Source of the DNA: Acinetobacter sp. C32I
GTDB taxonomy: Bacteria > Pseudomonadota > Gammaproteobacteria > Pseudomonadales > Moraxellaceae
Reading direction: 5' to 3'
Assembly: GCF_023702715.1 (NCBI RefSeq)
Contig: NZ_CP098480.1
Location: 2,170,001 to 2,234,000 of the forward strand
DNA length: 64,000 nt
The position numbers were made by a program, and so were the translations under genes. Below are positions 40,365 through 50,704 of the stretch, in pieces (position 1 is the stretch's first letter; each line of letters starts with the position of its first letter). Below the pieces are notes generated by a model that was not told the origin of the DNA, ran no database searches, and was given only the letters and a program-made list of their open reading frames with translations.

Positions 40365-42425
40365 TTAATCTTGTGAATCGGGATACAAAGGACGGTTACC
40401 GGGACTAATGCGATTGATATGCAAGAAGGTCATATGCCGTTCATACTTATCCAAGATGTCATTAATCACCTGTTCTTTGGTATATCCAACCAAGTCATTG
40501 TCCTGAGAGCCTTCATATAAGAAAGTTTCCAGACGGTAATAGAACTGCTTGCCGCGTTTACCACGCTCACTAAAGGTCGGTGCGATATAACGTACCGGCC
40601 AGATCTGATACACGAAGTTATGTTCTTCTTCGATATAAATAGTGAGATCAAGATGATACAGGCTCTCGCTTTCTTCAACTTCCCCCTGCGTCACTTCGAC
40701 ATTCATGCCACGCTTGACCAACTCATCTGCCACAGTCTGTACCGCTGGCTTACATACGCTATCGAGCATGCGTTGAGTCTCACTACTGCCCGGATGATGC
40801 ATGACACGGGACAAACGCTGTTTCCAGTTCAAGATGTCCACGTTTCCGACCACAGGTGCAGCATTCAGGCTACGGCTGGCTTTACGATAATCCTCTAAGC
40901 GTAAAGATTTATATAAGCCCGCCATCACCAACAGCATCACAAAGCTAAACGGTAAGCCCATGATCACCGTGGCACTTTGCAGTGCGGTAATCCCGTTGGC
41001 CATCAGCATCGCCACGGTGAGCAAGCCAATCGCAGTTGCCCAGAAGATACGAAGCCAACGTGGTGCATCATTATCAACATTGGAAAACTTGGTGGTAAAG
41101 TTGCCTAGCACCAGTGCGCCTGAATCGGCTGAAGTCACGTAAAACAGTAAGCCGGTAATGGTCGCGATCCCCGCAATAAAGGTAAAGCCCGGATATTGCG
41201 CCAACAGGTCATAAAAACCATGTGCAGGATCGGTCAATACGGTTTGTGCCAGTGCAGTATTGCCTTCAAAAATCACGTTATATAAGGCGCTATTCCCGAA
41301 AATAGACAGCCAAGTAATCGTGAATAATAAAGGAATGATCAAGGTACCACAGACGAATTCACGAATGGTACGACCACGTGAAATCCGCGCCAAGAACAGT
41401 CCCACAAATGGCGACCATGCTACCCACCATGCCCAGAAGAACAAGGTCCAACTGTTCATCCAGTCTTTTGGTCGGTCAAAGGCAAAACTTTCCAAGGCCA
41501 AGCTTGGGAAACGGCTGATATAGTCACCAAAGTTTTGTACCAAGGCATTGAGCAGGAATTCGGTATTGCCGAGGAACAGAACGAATAACATCAAGCCAAT
41601 CGCGGCATAAATATTGATTTCGGATAAAACCTTAATGCCTTTATTGACCCCTGCCGTCACCGAAATAATCGTGACAATCACAGCAAGGCCAATCAGGGCG
41701 ATCTGAATCCATAGATTTTCAGGTACGTCAAACAGTACATGCAGGCCATAATTGATCTGCACCACCGCAATACCACAGGTGGTGGCAATACCAAAGATGG
41801 TCCCAATAACGGCGGCTGTATCGACGGTATGCCCGATGGGCCCATCAATTTTATTACCAAAGATCGGGTATAAAGCAGAACGAATGGTCAGAGGTAGGTT
41901 ATAGCGATAACTAAAATAACCCAATGCCATCCCGACCAGCGCATACATGCCCCAACCCGTTAAGCCATAGTGGAACAGCGTCCAGACCATGCCTTGACGG
42001 GCCGCTTCATAGGTTTGACCTTCGCCCACGGGAGGATTCATATAGTGAGACAGCGGCTCAGCCACCGAGAAGAACATTAAGTCGGTACCGATCCCTGCTG
42101 CGAACAGCATGGCCGACCAACTCAGTAGGCTAAATTCAGGTTTGGAGTGCTTCGGACCCAGCTTGATATCACCATAACGCGAGCAGGCAATAAAGATCAC
42201 AAAGATCAGATACAGCGTTGCTGCTAAGAGGTAATACCAGCTAAATTTATCACTGACCCAAGCCAGCACCACATTAAGTAAGTGGTTGGCAAAGTCATTA
42301 AAAAAAATCGTAACCAGTGCAAATGTTAAAATAAGTAGAGCTGAAACATAAAAGACCACACGATTTAAATGGTCTTTATTCGCTAATGTAGCATCATCAA
42401 CCGCTCTTGGATTATCTGTTGCCAT
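40365..42425 (-). CDS. betT2: BCCT choline transporter with long C-terminal domain
   Basis: 686 residues. Twelve helices of the betaine-choline-carnitine transporter fold are followed by a cytoplasmic C-terminal domain of about 180 residues. BCCT hallmarks include the aromatic substrate-box region WTLFFWAWWVAWSPFVGLFL and GYFSYRYNLPLTIRSALYPI. In A. baylyi the BCCT with the extended C terminus (BetT2) is the osmotically stimulated one, whereas BetT1 lacks it; the name is given on that basis. A GAGG ribosome site lies 5 nt before the ATG. It is the second gene after betT1, with a hairpin between them. Confidence 0.87.
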   Translation of the reverse strand: MATDNPRAVDDATLANKDHLNRVVFYVSALLILTFALVTIFFNDFANHLLNVVLAWVSDKFSWYYLLAATLYLIFVIFIACSRYGDIKLGPKHSKPEFSLLSWSAMLFAAGIGTDLMFFSVAEPLSHYMNPPVGEGQTYEAARQGMVWTLFHYGLTGWGMYALVGMALGYFSYRYNLPLTIRSALYPIFGNKIDGPIGHTVDTAAVIGTIFGIATTCGIAVVQINYGLHVLFDVPENLWIQIALIGLAVIVTIISVTAGVNKGIKVLSEINIYAAIGLMLFVLFLGNTEFLLNALVQNFGDYISRFPSLALESFAFDRPKDWMNSWTLFFWAWWVAWSPFVGLFLARISRGRTIREFVCGTLIIPLLFTITWLSIFGNSALYNVIFEGNTALAQTVLTDPAHGFYDLLAQYPGFTFIAGIATITGLLFYVTSADSGALVLGNFTTKFSNVDNDAPRWLRIFWATAIGLLTVAMLMANGITALQSATVIMGLPFSFVMLLVMAGLYKSLRLEDYRKASRSLNAAPVVGNVDILNWKQRLSRVMHHPGSSETQRMLDSVCKPAVQTVADELVKRGMNVEVTQGEVEESESLYHLDLTIYIEEEHNFVYQIWPVRYIAPTFSERGKRGKQFYYRLETFLYEGSQDNDLVGYTKEQVINDILDKYERHMTFLHINRISPGNRPLYPDSQD

Positions 42426-42468
42426 ACAATCCTCAAGGAATTAGAGAAGAAAAAGAAAATATTCATTC

Positions 42469-42502
42469 AAGTCTTTTCATCGTTCAATCAATGAAAAGAC
42501 TT
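42469..42502. promoter_or_regulatory. hairpin with BetI half-site between betT1 and betT2
   Basis: Perfect 12-bp arms AAGTCTTTTCAT / ATGAAAAGACTT around the loop CGTTCAATCA. The loop and the start of the right arm read GTTCAATCAAT, identical to one half of the large betI palindrome. It could be a terminator for betT1, an operator for betT2, or both. Confidence 0.55.
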
Positions 42503-42542
42503 ACCCGAATAAAAAATGAAAAATAAAAGTCATTCGCCCGAA

Positions 42543-44153
42543 TTACAATGTTTCTGATTTATCCGTGATAACGTGTGATGGCGGAGTGTCCTGCGTTATC
42601 ACTTGCGGTGGTGTAGGACTAAATTGATCCTGTTTCAGTGCTTTGGCCAAGCCAAACATATACAGCAAAATAATAACGGAGAATGGCAAACCACACAGCA
42701 CCACAGCACTTTGCATGGAGTGAAAACTCCCTGCCAACAGCAGGCCGATACTGACAATGGTAATCACCACAGACCAGAAAATTCTCAACCAAATCGGTGA
42801 ATCACTTTCATTGCTACCCCCTTTCGAGGACAGATTTGCGATCATGAGTGTACCAGAACCCACAGGGGTCAAAAACAATACGAAACAAATCACAACAACA
42901 ATCCCAGCAATATAGGGATTGAACGGTAAAAATTCGAGAAGCTTAAATAAGGACAAAGCAGGGTCTGTCAGCACCAAGTCACCGAGAATTTTTTGCTTCT
43001 GTTCCAGAATAAAATAGATTGCAGTGTTGCCAAAAATCGAGATCCAAGCCAAGGTAAAACCGAGCGGAATCAGACAGACACCTAACACTACTTCACGAAT
43101 GGTACGGCCTTTGGAAATACGCGCAATAAACATGCCCACGAATGGCGCCCATGCAATCCACCATGCCCAATAGAACACCGTCCATGAACCTAGCCACTCA
43201 CCTGCTTTGCTGTTATAGAGATACATATCAAAGCTTTTTGCCAGAAAATGATCGAGATAATCGCCCATGTTCTGCACCAAACCATTCAGTAAATGATTGG
43301 TAGGGCCTGTTAAAAACACGAATAACAATAAGGCATAGAGTAAACGCAGATTAATACGCGACAACCACGCCAAACCCTTTTCAATTCCAACTACGGTGGT
43401 AATGGTCGCCACTGACATCATCAGCAACACCACCGTAATCAGTGTGGTTTGATTGTTTGGAATTTCAGGCAAGAGATAATGCACACCCGAAACCAGCACC
43501 AAAGCACCAATACCAAGGTTGGTCACCAAAGAAATCACCGTGGCTAAAATCCCGAAGCCATCGACAAAGTCACCGATCAAGCCATGAATCCGTTCACCAA
43601 AGATCGGATACAGCGCAGAGCGTAAGGCCAACGGTAAATCTCGACGAAAGGCAAAATAACCCAAGGTGACACCCAGCAAGGCATACAACACCCAACCATG
43701 AATGCCCCAATGTAAAAAGCTATACATCATGGCATCACGTGCAGCTTGTATGGTGCCGCCCTGACCTTCAGGTGGTCGCAGGAAATGGTCAACGGGTTCA
43801 GCCACACCGTAATACAACAATGCAATCCCGATCCCTGCCGAAAACAGCATCGACACCCAAGCCAGATAGCCAAACTCGGGCTTATCGTCATCTTTACCTA
43901 AAGGAATTTGTCCAACCCGTGAAAAAGCCAGCCAAGCAACAAAACCTAAACAAACCACAATCACCAGCATATAGTACCAACCAAACAATTGATTGGCCTG
44001 CCCTTGTATATAGGTCAACCAGAACTGGCTGCGCTGTGGAAACAACACAAACAATAGGCCAAAGATGCCGATACTGATTGCGGAGCTCCAAAAAACAAAC
44101 AAATTTAAACGTACGGGTTCGGATGGAGATCCTTCATGACTATTTGACACCAT
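42543..44153 (-). CDS. betT1: BCCT choline transporter without C-terminal extension
   Basis: 536 residues. Twelve-helix BCCT transporter with WTVFYWAWWIAWAPFVGMFI and GYFAFRRDLPLALRSALYPI. The C-terminal tail is only about 40 residues, which matches the osmolarity-independent BetT1 type of Acinetobacter. It is divergent from betI across the operator palindrome. An AGGAG ribosome site precedes the ATG. It imports choline for BetA/BetB. Confidence 0.87.
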   Translation of the reverse strand: MVSNSHEGSPSEPVRLNLFVFWSSAISIGIFGLLFVLFPQRSQFWLTYIQGQANQLFGWYYMLVIVVCLGFVAWLAFSRVGQIPLGKDDDKPEFGYLAWVSMLFSAGIGIALLYYGVAEPVDHFLRPPEGQGGTIQAARDAMMYSFLHWGIHGWVLYALLGVTLGYFAFRRDLPLALRSALYPIFGERIHGLIGDFVDGFGILATVISLVTNLGIGALVLVSGVHYLLPEIPNNQTTLITVVLLMMSVATITTVVGIEKGLAWLSRINLRLLYALLLFVFLTGPTNHLLNGLVQNMGDYLDHFLAKSFDMYLYNSKAGEWLGSWTVFYWAWWIAWAPFVGMFIARISKGRTIREVVLGVCLIPLGFTLAWISIFGNTAIYFILEQKQKILGDLVLTDPALSLFKLLEFLPFNPYIAGIVVVICFVLFLTPVGSGTLMIANLSSKGGSNESDSPIWLRIFWSVVITIVSIGLLLAGSFHSMQSAVVLCGLPFSVIILLYMFGLAKALKQDQFSPTPPQVITQDTPPSHVITDKSETL

Positions 44154-44300
44154 GTTCTTGCTCCTTGCAATTGGTGCATTTTTCTTAAAAAATAATGTGA
44201 TAAGTGTGATTTAACACTTAGCTTCTTATCCATAAGAATCTTTGATTTATTACTTTAACGCTGATCTTTTCAATCAAAAATTCATTGATTTTTACAGATT

Positions 44301-44340
44301 ATACTTTTTATTGATTGAACGTTCAATCAATAAAAAGTAT
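44301..44340. promoter_or_regulatory. 40-bp perfect palindrome, likely BetI operator
   Basis: Bases 44301-44320 are the exact reverse complement of 44321-44340. The centre reads TTGATTGAACGTTCAATCAA, close to known BetI targets. It lies between divergent betT1 and betI, so binding would control both. A partial copy (TTTTCAATCA) lies about 30 bp to the left, at 44266-44275. Confidence 0.8.
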
Positions 44341-44418
44341 GATAAAAAAATGTTATGATGCTCTACATCGAGAAATGTTGAATAAAAAGCACCTTGGCAG
44401 GGCTTTAAATGGATAAGC

Positions 44419-45045
44419 ATGACAAAGCGTAGAGTAAAACCAGAGCATGTGCGACGTGAAGAGATTATTAACGCCGCATTTTATGTAATTTCTGAAGTGG
44501 GGTTATCCAATACCACCATTGCACAGATTGCAAAAAAGGCCGAATTATCGACCGGTATTGTGAGTCACTATTTCGGTGACAAACAAGGCTTGATCAATAC
44601 CTGTATGCAAGAAATGCTCAACGTTTTGCGTCAAAAAACCGACCAATACAAAACCGAAGCAGATGCGCATCCAGAAAGCCAGATTAAGGCCATTATTGAT
44701 TCCAACTTCGATATCAGTCAGGTCAACAAACAAGCCATGCGGGTCTGGTTAGACTTTTGGTCTGCCAGTATGCACCTTCCCGAACTTGGACGTTTACAAC
44801 GAATTAATGATCAACGCCTGTACTCCAACCTGAAACATTATTTCCTCATGTTGGTGGATGATAAACAACAGGCCAGCATTGCCGCTCGCGGATTGGCGGC
44901 TTTGATTGACGGATTATGGTTACGTGGCAGTTTAAGCAGTCATGATGAGTTTGACAGCCAGTTGGCACGTTCCATTGCTTACGATTATGTAAAAACGCAA
45001 TTGCAATTTGCGAACAAACCTTTGCAGGAGAAACAGAATGAGTGA
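44419..45045 (+). CDS. betI: BetI, TetR-type repressor of choline genes
   Basis: 208 residues. The TetR helix-turn-helix comes first ([20 protein letters not shown], then [13 protein letters not shown]), and the family-specific [14 protein letters not shown] and [15 protein letters not shown] follow. BetI represses the bet genes until choline is present. A GGA ribosome site precedes the ATG. Its stop overlaps betB by 8 bp, so the two are translationally coupled. Confidence 0.94.
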   Translation: MTKRRVKPEHVRREEIINAAFYVISEVGLSNTTIAQIAKKAELSTGIVSHYFGDKQGLINTCMQEMLNVLRQKTDQYKTEADAHPESQIKAIIDSNFDISQVNKQAMRVWLDFWSASMHLPELGRLQRINDQRLYSNLKHYFLMLVDDKQQASIAARGLAALIDGLWLRGSLSSHDEFDSQLARSIAYDYVKTQLQFANKPLQEKQNE

Positions 45046-46510
45046 TGCACAAGTTCACCAGTTATATATCCACGGACGTTATGTCGCAGCAACCAGTGGT
45101 CAAACATTTAACAGCATTAACCCTGCCAATGGTGAAGTGATCGCAACACTTCAACAAGCCTCACAACAAGACATTGAAGCGGCTGTTCAAAGCGCACAAC
45201 AAGGCCAGAAAGTCTGGGCAGCGATGACTGCGATGGAGCGTTCTCGCATCTTACGTCGTGCAGTTGATATCTTACGTGAACGTAATGACGAACTTGCCCG
45301 ACTCGAAACCCTCGACACAGGTAAAGCCTACAGCGAAACCTCAACTGTGGATATCGTGACAGGTGCCGATGTCATCGAATACTACGCAGGTCTGGCAACC
45401 GCGATTCAAGGCGAGCAAGTGCCACTGCGTGAATCAAGCTTCTTTTATACCCGTCGTGAACCACTGGGTGTGGTGGCTGGTATCGGTGCATGGAACTATC
45501 CAATCCAAATCGCAATGTGGAAATCTGCGCCTGCCCTAGCAGCAGGAAATGCCATGATTTTCAAACCAAGCGAAACTACCCCACTGACTGCATTTAAACT
45601 TGCTGAAATCTATACTGAGGCGGGCGTACCAGACGGCGTATTTAACGTGGTTCAAGGTGCAGGTCGTGATATCGGTCAATGGCTGACTGAGCATCCTGTG
45701 ATTGAAAAAATCTCGTTCACGGGTGGTGTCGAAACTGGCAAAAAAGTGATGGCCAGTGCTGCAGGTTCGACCTTGAAAGAAGTCACCATGGAGCTGGGCG
45801 GTAAATCACCGCTGATTATTTGTGATGATGCCAACCTCGACCGTGCTGCGGATATCGCAGTGATGGCAAACTTCTTTAGCTCAGGTCAAGTCTGCACCAA
45901 TGGTACCCGTGTGTTTGTACCCAAAGCCTTGCTTGCTGATTTTGAAGCAGCCGTAGTGGAACGGGTAAAACGTATCCGTATCGGCGATCCGATGGCTGAG
46001 CAAACCAACTTCGGACCACTCACCAGTTTTCCGCATATGGAAAAAGTATTGTCTTTCATTGAGTCAGGCAAACAGCAAGGTGCAAAACTATTGATTGGTG
46101 GCGGACGTGCCACTGAAGGCGATCTTGCCAAAGGTGCTTATGTACTGCCAACGGTATTCAGCCACTGCCAAGATGATATGGCGATTGTGCAAGAAGAAAT
46201 CTTTGGCCCAGTGATGAGCATTCTCAGCTATGAAACTGAGGAAGAAGTGATCCGTCGTGCCAATGACACCACCTTTGGCCTAGCTGCAGGTGTGGTGACC
46301 CAAGACATCACTAAAGCACATCGCATGATTCACCAACTTGAAGCAGGTATCTGCTGGATCAATACCTGGGGCGAATCGCCTGCGGAAATGCCAGTGGGTG
46401 GCTACAAGCAATCTGGTGTTGGCCGTGAAAATGGCTTAACCACTTTGGGTCATTATACTCGTATCAAATCCGTTCAAGTTGAGTTGGGTGAATATCACAG
46501 CATTTTCTAA
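45038..46510 (+). CDS. betB: betaine aldehyde dehydrogenase
   Basis: 490 residues. It oxidises betaine aldehyde to glycine betaine with NAD(P). Aldehyde dehydrogenase landmarks are [24 protein letters not shown], the general-base Glu in [13 protein letters not shown] and the catalytic Cys in [15 protein letters not shown]. The start is the ATG at 45038 with GCAGGAG upstream; the ten codons before it would extend too far into betI. A stem-loop separates it from betA. Confidence 0.95.
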   Translation: MSDAQVHQLYIHGRYVAATSGQTFNSINPANGEVIATLQQASQQDIEAAVQSAQQGQKVWAAMTAMERSRILRRAVDILRERNDELARLETLDTGKAYSETSTVDIVTGADVIEYYAGLATAIQGEQVPLRESSFFYTRREPLGVVAGIGAWNYPIQIAMWKSAPALAAGNAMIFKPSETTPLTAFKLAEIYTEAGVPDGVFNVVQGAGRDIGQWLTEHPVIEKISFTGGVETGKKVMASAAGSTLKEVTMELGGKSPLIICDDANLDRAADIAVMANFFSSGQVCTNGTRVFVPKALLADFEAAVVERVKRIRIGDPMAEQTNFGPLTSFPHMEKVLSFIESGKQQGAKLLIGGGRATEGDLAKGAYVLPTVFSHCQDDMAIVQEEIFGPVMSILSYETEEEVIRRANDTTFGLAAGVVTQDITKAHRMIHQLEAGICWINTWGESPAEMPVGGYKQSGVGRENGLTTLGHYTRIKSVQVELGEYHSIF

Positions 46511-46545
46511 TGCCCTCAGCTTTCACCCTCAAAATTAATCCTCTA

Positions 46546-46574
46546 TGCCGAGCAATCCCATGATTGCATCGGCA
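46546..46574 (+). other. stem-loop in betB-betA gap
   Basis: Stem TGCCGAGCAATC / GATTGC-A-TCGGCA with one bulged A and a 4-nt loop, 27 bp before betA. No T-run follows, so it more likely affects mRNA stability or processing than termination. Confidence 0.5.
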
Positions 46575-46600
46575 TCCTCAAGAATAGAAAAGGGATAACG

Positions 46601-48295
46601 ATGAATACTCAAGCATATGACTACATTATCATTGGCGCAGGATCTGCCGGAAATGTGCTCGCAACACGTCTGACTGAAGACAAAGACGTGACTGTTTTAC
46701 TTTTGGAAGCTGGTGGCCCAGACTACCGTTTAGATTTCCGTACTCAAATGCCAGCTGCTTTGGCTTTTCCTTTGCAAGGTCGTCGCTATAACTGGGCCTA
46801 TGAAACCGATCCTGAACCACACATGAACAATCGCCGTATGGAATGTGGTCGTGGTAAGGGCTTAGGTGGTTCTTCATTGATTAATGGCATGTGCTATATC
46901 CGTGGTAATGCCATGGATCTGGATCAGTGGGCAACCATGAAAGGTCTGGAAGACTGGACCTATGCAGACTGCTTGTCGTATTACAAAAAAGCTGAAACTC
47001 GTGATATCGGTGGCAATGACTATCATGGTGATAAAGGTCCTGTCTCGGTGGCAACCCCTAAAAATGGCAACAATGTCTTGTTTCATGCCATGGTTGAAGC
47101 AGGCGTACAGGCAGGTTATCCACGTACCGATGACTTAAATGGTTATCAACAAGAAGGCTTTGGCCCAATGGACCGTACTGTGACCCCAAAAGGTCGTCGC
47201 TCAAGTACTGCCCGTGGTTATTTAGATATGGCCAAAGGTCGCCCGAATTTAACCATCGTCACGCATGCCACCACCAATAAAATCTTGTTTAATCAAAAAC
47301 AGGCAGTGGGTGTGGAATATATTATTGGCGCAGACCAAGCCAATATGAAACAGGCACAAGCGAAACGTGAAGTCTTGCTCTGTGCAGGTGCGATTGCATC
47401 GCCACAAATCTTGCAACGCTCAGGTGTGGGTGAAAGCAATTTCCTGAAATCGATGGATATTGATGTGGTACATGACCTGCCAGGTGTCGGTGAGAACCTG
47501 CAAGACCATCTGGAAATGTATTTGCAATATCAATGCAAGCAACCGGTATCGCTCTACCCTGCACTGCAATGGTATAACCAACCTGCGATTGGTGCTGAAT
47601 GGTTATTCAATGGCACAGGTGTGGGTGCAAGCAACCAGTTCGAAGCGGGTGGCTTTATCCGTAGCTCGGAAGAGTTTGACTGGCCGAATATCCAATATCA
47701 CTTCTTACCTGTTGCGATTAACTACAACGGTAGTAATGCAGTAAAAGAACATGGCTTCCAAGCCCATGTCGGTTCAATGCGCTCACCGTCACGTGGTCGC
47801 ATCAAGCTGAAATCAAAAGACCCGTTTGAGCATCCAAGTATTCTGTTCAACTACATGTCTACAGAACAAGACTGGCGTGAATTCCGTGATGCGATCCGTA
47901 TCACTCGTGAAATCATGGCGCAACCTGCACTTGATCCCTATCGTGGCGAAGAAATCAGTCCGGGTAAACATATCCAAACCGATGCAGAATTAGATGAATT
48001 CGTCCGCACCCATGCAGAAACAGCATTTCATCCATCATGCAGCTGTAAGATGGGCGAAGACGATATGGCCGTAGTCGATGGTCAAGGTCGCGTTCATGGC
48101 GTACAAGGCTTACGTGTGGTTGATGCTTCCATCATGCCACTGATCATTACTGGTAACCTGAATGCCACCACCATTATGATCGCAGAAAAAATTGCCGATA
48201 AAATCCGTGGCAAGAAACTCCCTCGCTCTGAAGCGGGTTATTACAAAGCGGGTACAGCACCTGTACGTCAAGCGCCGTTACGTCCAATACTATAA
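46601..48295 (+). CDS. betA: choline dehydrogenase
   Basis: 564 residues. This membrane-associated GMC flavoenzyme oxidises choline to betaine aldehyde. The FAD site [17 protein letters not shown] is at the N terminus. GMC signatures [20 protein letters not shown] and [15 protein letters not shown] follow, then the C-terminal active site HPSCSCKMG and [13 protein letters not shown]. It completes the two-step path to glycine betaine with betB. Confidence 0.95.
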   Translation: MNTQAYDYIIIGAGSAGNVLATRLTEDKDVTVLLLEAGGPDYRLDFRTQMPAALAFPLQGRRYNWAYETDPEPHMNNRRMECGRGKGLGGSSLINGMCYIRGNAMDLDQWATMKGLEDWTYADCLSYYKKAETRDIGGNDYHGDKGPVSVATPKNGNNVLFHAMVEAGVQAGYPRTDDLNGYQQEGFGPMDRTVTPKGRRSSTARGYLDMAKGRPNLTIVTHATTNKILFNQKQAVGVEYIIGADQANMKQAQAKREVLLCAGAIASPQILQRSGVGESNFLKSMDIDVVHDLPGVGENLQDHLEMYLQYQCKQPVSLYPALQWYNQPAIGAEWLFNGTGVGASNQFEAGGFIRSSEEFDWPNIQYHFLPVAINYNGSNAVKEHGFQAHVGSMRSPSRGRIKLKSKDPFEHPSILFNYMSTEQDWREFRDAIRITREIMAQPALDPYRGEEISPGKHIQTDAELDEFVRTHAETAFHPSCSCKMGEDDMAVVDGQGRVHGVQGLRVVDASIMPLIITGNLNATTIMIAEKIADKIRGKKLPRSEAGYYKAGTAPVRQAPLRPIL

Positions 48296-48316
48296 GGAAG
48301 ATATTCCTCAAGGGAT

Positions 48317-48337
48317 ACCCGAAGCTCAGCTTCGGGT
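48317..48337 (+). terminator. weak terminator after betA
   Basis: Stem ACCCGAAGC / GCTTCGGGT with a TCA loop and a short T-run. It may let part of the transcription continue into the porin gene. Confidence 0.5.
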
Positions 48338-48357
48338 TTCACTTCATTCAGGGAGAA

Positions 48358-49143
48358 ATGATGAAAAAAACTTTATTCTTAATTGCACCTTTGGCTTTTT
48401 ATTTTCAAAGCACCCACGCCACTGAAGCGACCTCACCCTACTCGGCCAATATCACAGCAGCCAGCCAATACGTTTCTCGCGGTTTTCAACAAACTTGGGG
48501 CAAACCTGCCTTACAAGGTGGACTGGATTACAACCATACCAGTGGTTTTTATGCAGGCACTTGGGCATCCACGGTGAGTGATCATTTTATTCGGGATGCC
48601 TCAATCGAATGGGATGTGTATACCGGCTATAGTCGCAGTTTTGGTGATATCACCGTTGGCACCAAAATCGCCTATTACTATTATCCTGGGGCAAAAACCA
48701 CTGCCAATACTGGCAATACCCGTTTTGATTATGGGGAAATTATCCCTGAGATCAGCTATGGGCCGCTTAGCGTCAAATATGCGATGACCTATACCCAAGA
48801 TTATTTCGGCAATAATTCGGATACTTTGGGCGTCGGCAATAACAAGCATTCACGTGGCTCGGGGTATCTGGATGTCAATTGGCATCAACCGATTGCACAA
48901 GGTTGGTCGGTCAATGCGCATTATGGCAATCAACGCATTAAAAACTTTTCTGCTGCCAGCTTTCAAGATGCCAGTTTTGCAGTCAACAAAGCACTACCCT
49001 ACAATCTTTCCAGCAGTTTGACCTATAGCAAAGCATGGGATAAAGACGGTTTTTATCAGCAATACAGCAATGGCAATCCAAATGCTAAAGTCTCGAATCC
49101 GATTGATTCAACCCTGACTTTTTCATTGACCAAAAGCTTCTAA
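48358..49143 (+). CDS. TorF-family putative porin
   Basis: 261 residues. A signal peptide (MMKKTLFLIAPLAFYFQSTHA) is followed by an outer-membrane beta-barrel with alternating aromatic strands. It starts with the family motif ITAASQYVSRGFQQT and ends with LTFSLTKSF, which has the C-terminal Phe typical of barrel proteins. This corresponds to the conserved TIGR02001/TorF group. It lies 62 bp after betA and has a ribosome site GGGAG. A role in choline or betaine passage across the outer membrane is inferred from position only. Confidence 0.82.
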   Translation: MMKKTLFLIAPLAFYFQSTHATEATSPYSANITAASQYVSRGFQQTWGKPALQGGLDYNHTSGFYAGTWASTVSDHFIRDASIEWDVYTGYSRSFGDITVGTKIAYYYYPGAKTTANTGNTRFDYGEIIPEISYGPLSVKYAMTYTQDYFGNNSDTLGVGNNKHSRGSGYLDVNWHQPIAQGWSVNAHYGNQRIKNFSAASFQDASFAVNKALPYNLSSSLTYSKAWDKDGFYQQYSNGNPNAKVSNPIDSTLTFSLTKSF

Positions 49144-49170
49144 TCCTCGCCGGATCAAGTCTTCTGACAT

Positions 49171-49201
49171 AAAAAAGCCGCTTCACTGCAAGCGGCTTTT
49201 T
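49171..49201. terminator. bidirectional terminator
   Basis: Stem AAAAAAGCCGCTT / AAGCGGCTTTTT between the porin gene and the convergent dehydrogenase gene. Confidence 0.9.
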
Positions 49202-49214
49202 AAAATCGTGGATG

Positions 49215-50390
49215 TTATGACTTGATCAATTCAATCGTTGAACCTGCACGTTTTGGATCAATCAGAATCTTGGCGTGTTGCTCTGGGTCGCGTAGCGCCT
49301 CAAAGGCATTGCCTACCCCTTCCAAACCGACTACACCTGTAATCAATGGTGAACAATCGACTTTACCTTCTGCAATCATATGCAGCGTGTCACGGAATTC
49401 AAGCGGGGTATAACCCAGCACATACTGGATTTCCAACTCTTTATTGATCGCCAATGCCGGTTCAATCTTGTCGCTTTGCATACAGACCCCAACCCCGACA
49501 ATACGTGAGAACAGTGGTGCACCTTCCAAAATCTGCTGCATAATCCCAGCCACACCTACGCACTCAAAAATCACTGGACGTTTTGGCAATAACCCGAGTT
49601 TATCCCCAACACGCATGGCATTCACCCACGGTAATGCGTAAGTCTGAACCTTATCAAAAATCCCCATGCCCATATTAATTGCTTCTGAAACATTGCCCAA
49701 TAAGCCGAGCTCTTTCCAACTGCTAAATGGTGATTGCTGTTTAGGATCAATCAAGATATCTGCGCCACACTGCTCGGCCAAACGACGGCGATTTGGTGAA
49801 AAATCACTGGCCACCACAGTTTTGACGCCCGCAGCTTTGAGCATAATAATCACACCCAAACCCACGGGACCACAACCAATCACAATCGCTGGTTCATTTT
49901 TCTTGATTCGACTACGGCGTACCGCATGCAGCGCAACAGCCATCGGCTCAGTCAGTGCGGCACTGTCCGCATCTAGACCATTGGGCACTTCAAACATCAG
50001 ACTGGATTGCACCAAGACCTGTTCTGCATAACCACCTGAAGCACTCGGTGACAGCCCCGTCGGCACATAGCCTTGTGGATCGACATTCAATAAGGGCATG
50101 GCACAAACCAAAGTATCTGCTTTCAATTTACGCCGTGTTTTTGGACCGTAGTCCAAGACTTTGCCACAGAACTCATGGCCAAACACCAATTTATCCGAAG
50201 ACTTTGCCACGCCATTAAAGCCGACGCGTGCTGCCAGATCATGCATATGATCGCAATGATGTTGCATATGTAAATCCGAACCACAGATACCGCAACGTAC
50301 CACTTCAAGTAAGACTTGCCCCTTTGCAGGAACCAATTGAAGGCTATCTTCCAGTTTTAACTCAGCGTTATGACAAATCAGAGATTTCAT
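49215..50390 (-). CDS. zinc-dependent alcohol dehydrogenase family protein
   Basis: 391 residues, medium-chain dehydrogenase/reductase. Catalytic zinc residues are in RCGICGSDLHM and GHEFCGKV. The four-cysteine structural zinc lobe of classical alcohol dehydrogenases is absent. The nucleotide fold AIVIGCGPVGLGVIIMLKAAG follows. The ATG at 50390 (MKSLICHNAEL) was chosen because the upstream extension is not family-like. The substrate is unknown. It is divergent from the prs-nadV unit. Confidence 0.85.
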   Translation of the reverse strand: MKSLICHNAELKLEDSLQLVPAKGQVLLEVVRCGICGSDLHMQHHCDHMHDLAARVGFNGVAKSSDKLVFGHEFCGKVLDYGPKTRRKLKADTLVCAMPLLNVDPQGYVPTGLSPSASGGYAEQVLVQSSLMFEVPNGLDADSAALTEPMAVALHAVRRSRIKKNEPAIVIGCGPVGLGVIIMLKAAGVKTVVASDFSPNRRRLAEQCGADILIDPKQQSPFSSWKELGLLGNVSEAINMGMGIFDKVQTYALPWVNAMRVGDKLGLLPKRPVIFECVGVAGIMQQILEGAPLFSRIVGVGVCMQSDKIEPALAINKELEIQYVLGYTPLEFRDTLHMIAEGKVDCSPLITGVVGLEGVGNAFEALRDPEQHAKILIDPKRAGSTIELIKS

Positions 50391-50480
50391 TGAATGCTTT
50401 CCTTTTTGTTTTATTCCCATTGTTCGCTTTTCGCACTTTGACCCATTATAAGGCCAAGCCAACAACACATGGCTCAATCC

Positions 50481-50498
50481 TGACAAGGATAATTGTCA
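50481..50498. promoter_or_regulatory. palindrome upstream of the dehydrogenase
   Basis: TGACAAGGATAATTGTCA: 6-bp perfect arms TGACAA / TTGTCA around a 6-bp centre, 91 bp before the dehydrogenase start. On the minus strand it includes a perfect TTGACA hexamer. It may be an operator over a -35 box. Confidence 0.4.
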
Positions 50499-50683
50499 AA
50501 AACTATGACCTAAATATCAATATATCGCAGCAATAAAGTCAGCAAATAATGTATTTTAAAATCGCTTGATTGATTCAAAAAAAGTTTAAAAATTATTCTC
50601 TTTTAACTTCAAATAGATGAATATGTTTTTCTGGGCTAGTGCCCTATTTTTATTAAAACGATTAAATTTAAACCTTGCATTTA

Positions 50684-50704
50684 ATAGTGTCATTGTGACA
50701 ATAT
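50684..50704. promoter_or_regulatory. candidate NrtR operator
   Basis: 21-bp palindrome with one mismatched pair: ATAGTGTCA and TGACAATAT flank a TTG centre. It lies 42 bp before the prs-like start, within the promoter region of the NAD salvage operon. NrtR operators are palindromes of this length in front of nadV-type genes. Confidence 0.6.
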
